Assembly (NCBI RefSeq): GCF_000949425.1
Contig: NZ_CP010976.1
Span: 5,580,001 to 5,644,000, forward strand
Direction: 5' to 3'
Length of the DNA: 64,000 nt
DNA from: Paenibacillus sp. IHBB 10380
GTDB lineage: Bacteria; Bacillota; Bacilli; Paenibacillales; Paenibacillaceae
Shown here: piece by piece, positions 25,337-34,092 of the stretch
How positions within the stretch are numbered: position 1 is the first letter of the stretch
Layout: the number at the start of each line of letters is the position of its first letter
The notes under the pieces: generated by a model
Seen by the model: only the letters and a program-made list of their open reading frames with translations
The model's database searches: none
What the model was told of the DNA's origin: nothing
Translations under genes and position numbers: made by a program

Positions 25337-25717
25337 ATGTTGAAAAAAGGCAAACTATTTGTTGGATCTTTGTTAAGTGTGATGTTATTGTCCGGAGTAG
25401 TAGCGTATGCTGGTACTAATTATACTTGGAACGAGTCTAGAACATTACCTGGTGGTAATGGTAATGTTACCTCATCTATTCAAGTAAAAGCCGGTCCCGG
25501 TGCTGCAGATTTAAGCATGCATGCCACTGCAGGATTGAATGTGGATGTGCGGACGGACGGACCTGGAGCTACAGGATCGTACACAAGAAATGTACGAGGT
25601 GGAAATACCTATAGACCTTCTGCGCCACAACCAAATGGTTCAGATGTTCATTTATTCTTTAGCTCCGATCTCTTTAGTCCTGATTCTACTATTACTTATG
25701 ACTGGAGAAGCAATTAA
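25337..25717 (+). CDS. Small secreted protein, bacteriocin-like context
   Basis: A 126-residue precursor with a signal peptide (MLKKGKLFVGSLLSVMLLSG, cleavage near AYA-GTN) and a mature part of about 100 residues rich in G, S, T and N and without cysteine. The mature protein begins GTNYTWNESRTLPGG and ends TITYDWRSN. AGAGGGAGA precedes the ATG; the in-frame ATG at 25271 would spoil the signal peptide. A strong terminator and then two membrane proteins and an ABC ATPase follow on the same strand. That order resembles lactococcin-972-type bacteriocin/immunity loci, but sequence similarity is not evident to me. It could instead be a cell-surface or signalling protein. Confidence 0.65.
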   Translation: MLKKGKLFVGSLLSVMLLSGVVAYAGTNYTWNESRTLPGGNGNVTSSIQVKAGPGAADLSMHATAGLNVDVRTDGPGATGSYTRNVRGGNTYRPSAPQPNGSDVHLFFSSDLFSPDSTITYDWRSN

Positions 25718-25759
25718 ATTAGTTCCCATATTCCCATATTCAGTACTAATTTTATATTC

Positions 25760-25809
25760 ATTCTTAAAGAACGACATAGATTCTGTCGTTCTTTAAGAAT
25801 TTTGTTTTT
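25760..25809 (+). terminator. Strong terminator after the small secreted protein
   Basis: ATTCTTAAAGAACGACA pairs with TGTCGTTCTTTAAGAAT, followed by TTTGTTTTT. It allows high expression of the peptide relative to the downstream transporter genes. Confidence 0.85.
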
Positions 25810-25865
25810 CAATACCAAGAAGGCTACAGCTAAATATGTTGGAAAGATATTGAAAGGATGTTTTC

Positions 25866-26678
25866 ATGACTACACAATACTCCATAGTGAAAGAGATAAA
25901 GAATACCCTCTCGGTCAAACGCATCTTGATCTGGATCCTCCTTATGTTATGGCCTTTTTTGAATTTTATGCTTCAGCGCAACAATTATTCTTTCCGAGAC
26001 AAATTGGATGTGTTCACTTTTATGCTTGAGGGTGTATTGCCGCTTGTTTTCGTACTGCTTGCTACATTAGTTTATTTAGGTTCTTTTTCACAGGAAATAA
26101 AAAAACGATTTTTAGTGTATACTCGTTTGCGAATTCCACTTCGAAAGATGCTACGCATCAAGTTTGCTGCTAATTTCCTGCTTACGTTCGGTGCTTTTTT
26201 TGTTTTTACGTTTGGATATTTCCTTTTTTCTTTTTATATTGCACCTATACTAGGATTAATTCAATATCATCCTGAGGTGTATAAACTTAATGAAGTTACT
26301 GTTGTTGAGGACTCTTACACGCGTCATACGTTCACACAACTGCTACAATACGGCTCCTTAACCTATGGTTTTCTTTATTCTTGTTGGGTGGGCCTTAACG
26401 CTGCTGTCTACGCTGCACTGGGTTTCTTTATGGTATTAATAGTACGAAGTCAGTTTTTGGCCCTATCTATTCCATTTCTCCTGTACATTGTTGGAAGCTT
26501 CGTGCTGGGTGCAGCTGGTTTAATGCATTTCAGGTTTCCTGATGCTATATTCCCTTATAGTTATATGCAGGTGCCGATATGGACAGCATTTGTACCCTTT
26601 CTATTTCTTATCTTCATTTGTGTCATTATATATATATATGTTAATAAACGTTTGGAATGGATGGATAACGTCATATGA
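25866..26678 (+). CDS. ABC-2-like membrane protein 1
   Basis: A 270-residue integral membrane protein with about six spans and a charged N terminus (TTQYSIVKEIKNTLSVKR). Its pattern of an early amphipathic stretch (KKRFLVYTRLRIPLRKMLRI) between spans 2 and 3 is common in ABC-2 export permeases. AAAGGATG precedes the ATG. It overlaps the next gene by 4 bp and forms an operon with it and the ATPase at 28210. Confidence 0.65.
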   Translation: MTTQYSIVKEIKNTLSVKRILIWILLMLWPFLNFMLQRNNYSFRDKLDVFTFMLEGVLPLVFVLLATLVYLGSFSQEIKKRFLVYTRLRIPLRKMLRIKFAANFLLTFGAFFVFTFGYFLFSFYIAPILGLIQYHPEVYKLNEVTVVEDSYTRHTFTQLLQYGSLTYGFLYSCWVGLNAAVYAALGFFMVLIVRSQFLALSIPFLLYIVGSFVLGAAGLMHFRFPDAIFPYSYMQVPIWTAFVPFLFLIFICVIIYIYVNKRLEWMDNVI

Positions 26679-28192
26679 GATACCTTAAACAGACTTTGGA
26701 CGAATTCACAACATGGAAATGGATTTTTTTAATGGTCATTCTTTTCCCGTATGGATGGAGTATCCGAACAACTGTTGTAGCAAATGCAAACCTTCAGCAG
26801 CTTCCGCTGAACCAATGGGATATCATTTTCACCTTTTTGAGTAATCCATTCCTGAACATTTATTTTTATTTACCTTTTTGGTTGTTTTTTTCAAGCCGCC
26901 TCATCATAAAAGAATGGGATTACACACTACTCATTCGAATAAAGAGTTTTCCCAAATGGATACTCTATACCATGATTAGAATAAGCCCCATTCTCTTGAT
27001 CCTTCAGTTTCTCTGGATTGTGATCAGCTTTTTAGTAACGATGGGTATACCACCAGAAAACAGTTGGAGTATCTGGGGATCAACAGCTACTTCTTTGAAT
27101 AATTTTATTTTTACTTTGCAGCTGACCGGGTTATCTCCATGGTTGGTGTTGTTTTTACAAACGGCTTTGTTAAGCCTTTTTTTGATTACTCTTCATGTTA
27201 TCATGGCTTCGGTGTATGTACTTTTTCCAAAGATGAGTGTTATAGCGGGGATGGGTTTGTTTCTTTTTATCGGAACCATCATCTCTTATAAAGTTGTCCC
27301 TGATCAATTCAATTTGGGAAGAGTATCAAACTATATCATTCTTGCTTTTTCGTATTTCTCTTTTGGTTCAGTTTTGCCGGCCTTTATCGTACTGACCTTA
27401 ATTATAACAGTCTGTTTTGCCCTCGTAATCCTGTGGAGTAAGGGGCAATTCCAGTATGTATCAAATTTCGTCTCTGATAACTATCGCTTTATTGTGTATA
27501 GCCTAATTTGCTTAATTGGGATTGCCTCGCCATTCATAAATTCAGGAATGGAAGATATGACGGTCTGGGAAAACCTATATTTTCATTTTTATGGTGTGTC
27601 TGAAGATGGGTTTTCATTTTATGTATATATATATTTCTGTATCGTGTTTTTAGGTTTTGTGTATTTATTTCAACTTCATCTGAGCCACATAATGGATGGA
27701 TACATTTATTACCTGATGATTCGGTACAAGTCCTTATATCGTTGGTTTGGCCAGTTAATGAAGAAGACGATTTTGGGTGTGGTAGCGTTACTACTGCTTT
27801 TGGCTGGTATCACAATTGTACTAGGTCTTATGCAAGGACGGACTTTGGAACCGTATGCTACCCAAATTATAGCTGGACGATTTCCTTATCTACTGTATCA
27901 ATTTTTTGTTAATGGGTTGTTACAGATGCTTAATTACATACTTATTGTATTTATTGTAAGCTGGATCTGGCAAGAAGCGACGTACAGTCTGATCGCGTTA
28001 GGTGTCCTCATTGTGACAGGCTTGCCCTTTCTTAATATTCATCAATGGTTGCCGTCAGGACTAAATAGCATGGGCTATATTACCGGAGACGGTAGAGGCA
28101 TCTTTCATATAACGATAGTGTTAGCGATTTATCTCCTCATAGAGCTCGGTATTATTTTCTATTTGTTTAGCAAACGAAAAATTTCATTTTAG
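26675..28192 (+). CDS. ABC-2-like membrane protein 2
   Basis: A 505-residue multi-pass protein with about eleven hydrophobic segments. It starts within an ATGA overlap and ends 17 bp before the ABC ATPase. No soluble domain or catalytic motif was seen. Size and position fit the large membrane partner of an immunity or export ABC system; family assignment is not certain. Confidence 0.6.
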   Translation: MRYLKQTLDEFTTWKWIFLMVILFPYGWSIRTTVVANANLQQLPLNQWDIIFTFLSNPFLNIYFYLPFWLFFSSRLIIKEWDYTLLIRIKSFPKWILYTMIRISPILLILQFLWIVISFLVTMGIPPENSWSIWGSTATSLNNFIFTLQLTGLSPWLVLFLQTALLSLFLITLHVIMASVYVLFPKMSVIAGMGLFLFIGTIISYKVVPDQFNLGRVSNYIILAFSYFSFGSVLPAFIVLTLIITVCFALVILWSKGQFQYVSNFVSDNYRFIVYSLICLIGIASPFINSGMEDMTVWENLYFHFYGVSEDGFSFYVYIYFCIVFLGFVYLFQLHLSHIMDGYIYYLMIRYKSLYRWFGQLMKKTILGVVALLLLLAGITIVLGLMQGRTLEPYATQIIAGRFPYLLYQFFVNGLLQMLNYILIVFIVSWIWQEATYSLIALGVLIVTGLPFLNIHQWLPSGLNSMGYITGDGRGIFHITIVLAIYLLIELGIIFYLFSKRKISF

Positions 28193-28209
28193 CAAAGGAG
28201 CCCCATCTT

Positions 28210-28857
28210 ATGACATTGATTAACATTAAGAACGTGAGTAAATCCTTTAAAGGCATTCAACTATTTGAAAATGCATCGGCACAGTTTAAAAAGGGAAATA
28301 TTTATGGGATTATTGGGCATAACGGTTCCGGGAAATCGGTCTTATTCAAAATGATCTGTGGATTTATACGTCCAGATACAGGAGAAATCACAATTGATCC
28401 AGCCTACTCCGATAAGCAAACAAATTTCCCGAAAAACTTCGGCATCATTATTGATCGTCCAGGCTACATAGACGGGTTGACTGGATTTGACAACTTGAAG
28501 AGGCTTGCCGATATTCAACAGTTAATTACTAATCAGGAGATCAAAGATGCAATGACACTCGTTGGTCTCAATCCTGATGCTAAACAGAAGGTGAAAAACT
28601 ACTCACTAGGCATGAAACAAAAGCTTGCACTGGCCCAGGCTATTATGGAGAATCAAGAAGTTTTGATTTTAGATGAGCCGTTTAATGCTTTGGACATTGA
28701 TAGTGTTCAATCCATCCGCGACATGCTTTTAACTTTCAAAAAAGAAGGGAAAACCATTATCCTAACGAGTCACAACCAAGAAGATATTGATTTATTATGT
28801 GATTACGTCTATCAGATTCGCCAATATGTGCTCGAGGAAGTATCATGTAAAAACTAA
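28210..28857 (+). CDS. ABC transporter ATP-binding protein
   Basis: A 215-residue single NBD with Walker A GHNGSGKS (with Ser-Val following), a Q-loop region IIIDRPGYIDGLTGF, signature YSLGMKQKLALAQA, Walker B VLILDEPFNALD and H-loop LTSHN. It belongs to the lantibiotic/bacteriocin-immunity (LolD/EcsA-like) group by general appearance. AAAGGAG precedes the ATG. Works with the two membrane proteins upstream. Confidence 0.85.
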   Translation: MTLINIKNVSKSFKGIQLFENASAQFKKGNIYGIIGHNGSGKSVLFKMICGFIRPDTGEITIDPAYSDKQTNFPKNFGIIIDRPGYIDGLTGFDNLKRLADIQQLITNQEIKDAMTLVGLNPDAKQKVKNYSLGMKQKLALAQAIMENQEVLILDEPFNALDIDSVQSIRDMLLTFKKEGKTIILTSHNQEDIDLLCDYVYQIRQYVLEEVSCKN

Positions 28858-28980
28858 ATGTCAAAATCAGTTGGCAAGCTGTTGCTTTGGCTGATTAAAC
28901 TAACGGTGGCGATTGGTTCACTTACTAAAACGTATCGAATTCGAGAATATTACAATAGGAATAGATACCTGATGAAGTGA
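28858..28980 (+). CDS. Possible 40-residue cationic peptide
   Basis: ATG directly follows the ATPase stop (TAAATG). The peptide begins MSKSVGKLLLWLIKLTVAIG and ends in a very basic tail (RIREYYNRNRYLMK). One hydrophobic or amphipathic helix is likely. There is no good ribosome site at normal distance, so it would depend on translational coupling. It may be chance. Confidence 0.3.
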   Translation: MSKSVGKLLLWLIKLTVAIGSLTKTYRIREYYNRNRYLMK

Positions 28981-29647
28981 AAAAATAGATCCTTATTTTA
29001 TTATTATTGAAGATTACTGTATCAACAGCATGCATCAAATATTAGCGGCATCGGGCTACTTATTCGGGATAGAGCGCCAGATAATTGGTTGGTTGGAGAT
29101 GACTAAGAAAGTCGTCCTATACATTTTTGATAATGGAAATAGATAACTCTTCTTAATCAAGAGAAGATTGGTAAAATGAGACTACATCTGTATACCTCTT
29201 TCGTTGTTAGGTGGTACTTTCAACTATAGAGGATACAGGTGTTTTTTTGTATATTCACCTTCAAGAATAGACTTTGATATTGAGCCGTTTAATGACATAA
29301 CTTATTAATCTTATTAAGCGTTTAATCTTTATGTTGAAAAGTATCTTTTTCCGTTGATTATACAACTTGTTCGGACGATACAGTCTAATTTATAGTAATA
29401 TTGGGTAAGAACGGAGTTTACTTTTTTTAACATTACAAGAACATTATTTATAATTTTATTATTTAGAGTGAAAGAAACCAAATACCCCTATTTTTACGTG
29501 ACTCTATTCTTTAGTCTATGAAAAATATGAATCATTTAATCTTTGAAGAAATAAGAGCGCTTTCAAACATCGATTGGGAAGGGATGTTACAGAAAAATCG
29601 AACATTATTTATATGTACCAAATGATAACTATAATGGAGTGGTATAG
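28981..29647. other. Intergenic region with repeat piece, hairpin and cre-like site
   Basis: TATCAACAG…ATCAAATATTAGCG at about 29019-29045 matches 32422-32446. A hairpin-like pair (CTGTATACCTCT against AGAGGATACAG) followed by seven T residues at about 29193-29253 may be a terminator with a long loop. TAAGAGCGCTTTCA at 29552-29565 resembles a CcpA cre site (two departures from consensus) upstream of the next operon. No gene seen. Confidence 0.45.
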
Positions 29648-30673
29648 ATGATTCAGGTGGAAGGAATCTCGAAGGAATACAAACAATTCAAACGATCATC
29701 AGGCATCATTGGATCGATGAAAAATTTATTTTCAAGAGAACATACGCTACTTAAAGCCGTTAATCAAATCTCCTTTTCAATAGAAAAAGGTGAGGCAGTC
29801 GGATATTTAGGACCCAATGGTGCAGGGAAATCAACGATGATTAAAATGCTTACGGGCATTTTAGTTCCGACATCGGGGACGGTCACAGTCAATAACCTTG
29901 TTCCACACAAACATCGTAAGGAAATCGCAAAAAGGGTGGGTATTGTATTCGGTCAACGGAGTCAACTGTGGTGGGACCTTCCGGTACAAGATTCGTTCGA
30001 GCTTCATAGACGTATTTATAATCTTCACGATACGGACTATCGAAAAAATATGAATATATTTTTGGAATTACTGAATTTAAAAGAATTTATTACACAACCA
30101 GTAAGACAATTAAGCCTTGGTCAGCGAATGAGAGCAGAGATTGGTCTTGCACTTCTACATAATCCGGACATTCTTTTTTTAGATGAACCAACCATTGGAT
30201 TAGATGTTATTGCGAAGGATAACATTAGATCTTTTATAAAACAAATGAACCGTGAACATAAAGTATCTATTCTATTGACCACTCATGATCTGAAGGATAT
30301 TGAAGAGATTTGCCCAAGGATGCTGATTGTGAACAAAGGGGAACTTATCTTTGATGGAACCGTTGATCAATTAAAGTCAAACCTTTCACCAGGGAAAATA
30401 ATTACGATTGAATTCGAATCTAATCCTGGAGATGATGTTGAGTTAGAGAATGCTGAACTAATTGCTGATCATGGAATAAGGAAAACTTTTAAAATTGATA
30501 AAGGTTTGGACTCTGCCATTGATTTTGTCCAAAGTGTCTCTAAGCGCTATCCAATTAAAGACTTCAGTCTTCATGATTCTGATATTGAGGACATCATTCG
30601 AATGTACTATCGGAGTTTGGATAACGATAATAACATTGGATTCGCCAACCAAGAGAAATTGAGTGTGATTTAG
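29648..30673 (+). CDS. ABC-2 type exporter ATP-binding protein (COG4586 type)
   Basis: A 341-residue NBD with a typical N-terminal extension (KRSSGIIGSMKNLFSRE). It has Walker A GPNGAGKST, the WWDLP segment after the Q-loop that marks this subfamily (GIVFGQRSQLWWDLPV), signature LSLGQRMRAEIG, Walker B ILFLDEPTIGLD and H-loop LTTHD. A C-terminal ~110-residue accessory region follows. It is followed by two permeases in the order always seen for this uncharacterised exporter family. Substrate unknown. Confidence 0.88.
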   Translation: MIQVEGISKEYKQFKRSSGIIGSMKNLFSREHTLLKAVNQISFSIEKGEAVGYLGPNGAGKSTMIKMLTGILVPTSGTVTVNNLVPHKHRKEIAKRVGIVFGQRSQLWWDLPVQDSFELHRRIYNLHDTDYRKNMNIFLELLNLKEFITQPVRQLSLGQRMRAEIGLALLHNPDILFLDEPTIGLDVIAKDNIRSFIKQMNREHKVSILLTTHDLKDIEEICPRMLIVNKGELIFDGTVDQLKSNLSPGKIITIEFESNPGDDVELENAELIADHGIRKTFKIDKGLDSAIDFVQSVSKRYPIKDFSLHDSDIEDIIRMYYRSLDNDNNIGFANQEKLSVI

Positions 30674-30675
30674 TT

Positions 30676-31467
30676 ATGATGAGAGCCTATTACGCAATCA
30701 CATGTAAAGCATTTTTCCGCAATACGGCGTATCGTTCAGAAGTCTGGCTACGAATTTTCGGCAATATCTCCATCGTATTTATTCAGATTTCCATTTGGAA
30801 GGCATTACTCGGAACTGGAACGTTGAATGGCATCGATATAGAAGCCATGATTACATATTCGCTTATCAATGCATCTGTTTCTATGATTTTAATGAACAAG
30901 GTCATTTATGTTGTAGATGATAAGTTGAAGACAGGTGATATTATATCGGATCTATTGAAACCGATCAGCTACCCGTTGCTATTATTTTATGATCAGTTAG
31001 GCAATGTTGTTTTCCAAATCATGTTTACCGTGGTTCCGACGATATTCATTGCATGGCTGTTATTCGGTTTTAGTGTCCCAACAGATCCTTATACCATTGT
31101 GGCATTTGCAATTAGTCTATTGCTAGCGTTAGCAATTTCTTTTTTGATGGGCTATTTAATAGCACTGGTGTCGTTCTGGTTTCTGACAACATTCGCCTTG
31201 GATTGGATGGTTACTGCATTGATAACCGTATTCTCAGGCTCATTTCTTCCGTTATGGTTCTTTTCAGCGGAATGGAAATTGGTTGCTGATATTCTCCCGT
31301 TTCAATTCTTAGGATTTGTACCAGCAGCCATATATATGGGGAAGATGGATGCAAGTGAAATCATATGGATGATCATGAAGGGAAGTGTGTGGATTCTGCT
31401 ACTTTGGCTTGCAACCCAGTTCCTCTGGGGCAGGGCTATCAAAAGGCTAGTGGTACAAGGTGGTTAA
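30676..31467 (+). CDS. ABC-2 type permease (COG4587 type)
   Basis: A 263-residue protein with six membrane spans, starting MMRAYYAITCKAFFRN and containing DDKLKTGDIISDLLKPISYP after span 2, a segment conserved in this permease family. Spaced 2 bp from the ATPase stop. Pairs with the next gene as a heterodimeric membrane domain. Confidence 0.82.
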   Translation: MMRAYYAITCKAFFRNTAYRSEVWLRIFGNISIVFIQISIWKALLGTGTLNGIDIEAMITYSLINASVSMILMNKVIYVVDDKLKTGDIISDLLKPISYPLLLFYDQLGNVVFQIMFTVVPTIFIAWLLFGFSVPTDPYTIVAFAISLLLALAISFLMGYLIALVSFWFLTTFALDWMVTALITVFSGSFLPLWFFSAEWKLVADILPFQFLGFVPAAIYMGKMDASEIIWMIMKGSVWILLLWLATQFLWGRAIKRLVVQGG

Positions 31468-31493
31468 TGCAATATAGCTAAGGGTGGGAATCC

Positions 31494-32285
31494 ATGAATA
31501 TACGTTTATTTTCATATTTTGTTACATTGATCATTAAATCTCGCATGGAATATAGGGGCGCATTTTTGATTGGTGCAGTTGGCCAGATCACAGGTTATGC
31601 AGCCAACTATCTCGTTATTTGGCTACTTCTACAAAATTTCGATACCATTAATGGCTGGAGTTGGTCAGAAATTGCCTTCTTATACAGCTTAAATATACTT
31701 ACATATGCCATAGGAGCATCTTTTACTTACACACCGATGGTGAGTTTAGACCAAACTATCATTAATGGTGATTTTGATAAGTATTTAACGAAACCATTAT
31801 CTCCATTTACGTACTACTTGGCTAACTTGTTCAACATCGGTTATATTGCGCACATTGTTATATCATTACTTGTCCTTCTGTGGTCGATAACTCAAGTTGA
31901 TGTGAGTTGGACGGCTGTTAAGATTATCTACCTTGTTCTCGCAGTTATCAGTGGTTCTTTCCTGCAGGCAGCAGGTTTAGTTGTGATTGGTTCTTTATCC
32001 TTTATTTTTCTGCGTGTAAGATATTTGTTCGAGATTTTCTTTAAGCTGAAGGAGTTTATTGCATATCCAATTTCGATATACGGAACCCTGCTGCAAATGA
32101 TTCTGACCTGGATTATTCCTATTGCCATGATTAATTATTATCCAAGCATATATCTGTTTGATGATAGTGTACTAACCAATAAGATCCTTGGTATCGTGGC
32201 ACTAGCCATTGGCCCCTTAGCTTTCTATATTTCCTATAAGTTATGGATGTATGGAGCAAATAAATATCAGGGGGCAGGAGGTTAG
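31494..32285 (+). CDS. ABC-2 type permease (COG3694 type)
   Basis: A 263-residue six-span protein with DQTIINGDFDKYLTKPLSPF, the counterpart of the GD-x-(x)-LL-KP motif in the partner. AAGGGTGGG precedes the ATG. Last gene of the exporter operon. Confidence 0.82.
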   Translation: MNIRLFSYFVTLIIKSRMEYRGAFLIGAVGQITGYAANYLVIWLLLQNFDTINGWSWSEIAFLYSLNILTYAIGASFTYTPMVSLDQTIINGDFDKYLTKPLSPFTYYLANLFNIGYIAHIVISLLVLLWSITQVDVSWTAVKIIYLVLAVISGSFLQAAGLVVIGSLSFIFLRVRYLFEIFFKLKEFIAYPISIYGTLLQMILTWIIPIAMINYYPSIYLFDDSVLTNKILGIVALAIGPLAFYISYKLWMYGANKYQGAGG

Positions 32286-32288
32286 ATG

Positions 32289-32435
32289 CTCATTTTCTAA
32301 AGGAAGCATTCCTTCATTAGTTCGAGGCGAAGTTGTGGATATCCTAAAATATAATGGGCTCCATCTGATTTTGTGGATAAGAAATACAAGTTTCCTTACA
32401 CTTGTCCACTTGATATCCACTGTATCAACAGTATG
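32289..32435 (+). repeat. Second copy of the HEPN-downstream repeat
   Basis: From CATTTTCTAA through GTTGTGGATATCC and TTTTGTGGATAA to TATCAACAG, this matches 12927-13065 with substitutions. It includes the last codons of the HEPN-like gene (…IF-stop equivalent) but no more of it. Confidence 0.65.
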
Positions 32436-32511
32436 GATCAAATATTAGCGCATACACTTAATCAATCCGATAAAGAGTTCTCACCGTCTACGCACTATGA
32501 ATGTTAAACTC

Positions 32512-32544
32512 AAAAACCTCTTGCCATTAGGGCAAGAGGTTTTT
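32512..32544. terminator. Bidirectional terminator
   Basis: AAAAACCTCTTGCC pairs with GGCAAGAGGTTTTT around a short loop. It separates the exporter operon from the convergent LacI unit. Confidence 0.9.
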
Positions 32545-32553
32545 CGGATTGGC

Positions 32554-32664
32554 TTATTCAATGCGTAATAATGAATTGGTTATCATCAAGAATGATACCG
32601 TTGATTTTCCTGCACCAGCGGGTCCAGAAATGATAAATACAGTTTTCATAGATAGATTATCCAT
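32554..32664 (-). pseudogene. N-terminal fragment of a P-loop kinase-like gene
   Basis: A 36-codon frame with a good GAGGT ribosome site encodes MKTVFIISGPAGAGKSTVS, a classical Walker A start of an AAA or kinase protein. It then ends after 13 unrelated residues. It follows the LacI gene by 10 bp in the same direction. Truncated by deletion. Confidence 0.65.
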
Positions 32665-32674
32665 AGGTACAACC

Positions 32675-33694
32675 TCACCTTGGGCGTAGTTGAGCTGTAG
32701 ATTCCCGCTCAATCAGTGTCGTAGGCAGCAATGTTTCCATAAAGGGTTCATCTTTATGATTCATTCGCCAGAAAAGTTGTTCTATCGCTTTTTTTCCATA
32801 TAATTTTAAATCGATCGCCATACTGGTCGTTGATGGTGTTGCGATACGTGAGAGCTGTCCGTTATCAAAGCTGCAGATGGATATATCCTCTGGAATTTTG
32901 AGACCCATTTGTTGAATTGCCGCATTGATAAGAAAACCCAATCCGTCGTTGACGCAAAACCATGCGGTCGGCTGAACGGGAAGGTTTACTAGGCGTTGTA
33001 AAATCACATCCCCTTGTTCGACAGCATCATTGATGATGAAGTGTGGATTCGGAGTGATTCCTCGCTCCTTCATTGCCATGGTGTATCCTTCCAATCTTTC
33101 ATAATAACTTGGAGAAAAATGAATATCTCCCATAAAGCCAATGTCATGGTGTCCTAAATCAAGTAGATACTGAACAGCATCAAAGGCACCAAATCGGTTG
33201 TTTGTTAGAATGGAGTCGGCATAAATTCGTGGGTGATGATGGTCAATAAGTACGACAGGGATACCCGTAGAAATCACTTTTTTCGTATATTCCGTATCAA
33301 TATGTGAAAGGATTAGGATTCCATCTACATTTTGGTTTTCTAAAAAAGAGGGAAGGATCAATTGATCGATCGCTTCTTGTGAAATGGACTGAATGTGCAA
33401 ATTCATGCCCCGAAGAGCGGTCTCGCGTTCAATAGTGAGATAGATTTCTCCAAAAAAATTGGTTTGGGAAAAGGCGAAATCAGAAGCGATCAGCGCAATG
33501 TTGCCTGTTCCTTTTTTTATTTTCAGTTTACGGCTTTGAGGGTACATGTAGCCCATCTCATCTGCTGTTTTTTGAATTAGGTTTCGAGTTTCTTCGCTGA
33601 CCCCATCTTTTCCACTGAGCGCTTGCGACACGGAGTTTTTAGAAATATTTAATTTATCCGCTATATCTTGCATGGTCAACTTTCTTTTCATCAT
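32675..33694 (-). CDS. LacI-family repressor of the mannoside operon
   Basis: A 339-residue regulator. The HTH at the N terminus is KRKLTMQDIADKLNISKNSVSQALSG, followed by the hinge helix region and a periplasmic-binding-like effector domain (DGILILSHID, IPVVLIDHHHPRIYADSILT, DDISICSFDN-like EDISICSFDNGQLSR). The frame is open to 33826, but ATG at 33694 follows GAAAGGT and gives the normal family length. It is divergent from the ABC/GH130/GH2 operon and probably binds the GTAACGTTAC palindromes in between. Confidence 0.9.
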   Translation of the reverse strand: MMKRKLTMQDIADKLNISKNSVSQALSGKDGVSEETRNLIQKTADEMGYMYPQSRKLKIKKGTGNIALIASDFAFSQTNFFGEIYLTIERETALRGMNLHIQSISQEAIDQLILPSFLENQNVDGILILSHIDTEYTKKVISTGIPVVLIDHHHPRIYADSILTNNRFGAFDAVQYLLDLGHHDIGFMGDIHFSPSYYERLEGYTMAMKERGITPNPHFIINDAVEQGDVILQRLVNLPVQPTAWFCVNDGLGFLINAAIQQMGLKIPEDISICSFDNGQLSRIATPSTTSMAIDLKLYGKKAIEQLFWRMNHKDEPFMETLLPTTLIERESTAQLRPR

Positions 33695-33907
33695 GTCATA
33701 CCTTTCTAAACAGTATTGTTCCATACAAATTTCGGTATAAGGATCTGCAAATAATCTCATAATGTATTCATAAGCAATTTCATGAAGCATGTCAAGTAGA
33801 GAGTGGACAAAAAATGAAGGTTTCATGTTATCGCTTTCTTCTATGTGTTACGTGGTGTTGCGTGAAAAAAGCTAACGAATAGGTTATAGAAACATAATAA
33901 CATACAT

Positions 33908-33923
33908 TTTGTAACGTTACAAA
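33908..33923. promoter_or_regulatory. LacI-type operator 1
   Basis: TTTGTAACGTTACAAA is a perfect 16-bp palindrome with the central CG typical of LacI-family operators, between the divergent repressor and importer genes. Confidence 0.7.
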
Positions 33924-33976
33924 TTAAATGTTGTAATTTAACAACTTCTTTATTTTTTGATAAAAGTTAAAAACAA

Positions 33977-34024
33977 TTGACTTTAGCGCTATTTAGATTA
34001 ATAATGTGAATACAAACGCTTTCA
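33977..34024 (+). promoter_or_regulatory. Promoter and cre-like site of the mannoside operon
   Basis: TTGACT (33977-33982) is followed after about 16 bp by TAATAA (33999-34004). A cre-like TACAAACGCTTTCA lies at 34011-34024, at or just after the expected start point, where CcpA would block transcription. The spacing is by eye. Confidence 0.5.
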
Positions 34025-34041
34025 ATCAGGTTAATAATTAA

Positions 34042-34058
34042 TTTGGTAACGTTATTTA
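34042..34058. promoter_or_regulatory. LacI-type operator 2
   Basis: TTTGGTAACGTTATTTA shares GTAACGTTA with operator 1 but is less symmetric. It lies in the transcribed leader, about 120 bp from operator 1, a distance that would allow looping. Confidence 0.5.
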
Positions 34059-34092
34059 TTAGTTACAAAAATAACATTAGGGGGTTGAAGTA

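Noticed and set aside
25337..25717. Assignment as a lactococcin 972 family bacteriocin
   Set aside because: Only the gene order is similar; the mature sequence does not show the family pattern to my eye, so I left it as a small secreted protein.
29187..29253. T-box or riboswitch-like leader
   Set aside because: A hairpin plus T-run is present, but no T-box or known riboswitch core sequence could be found, and the next gene is 400 bp away.
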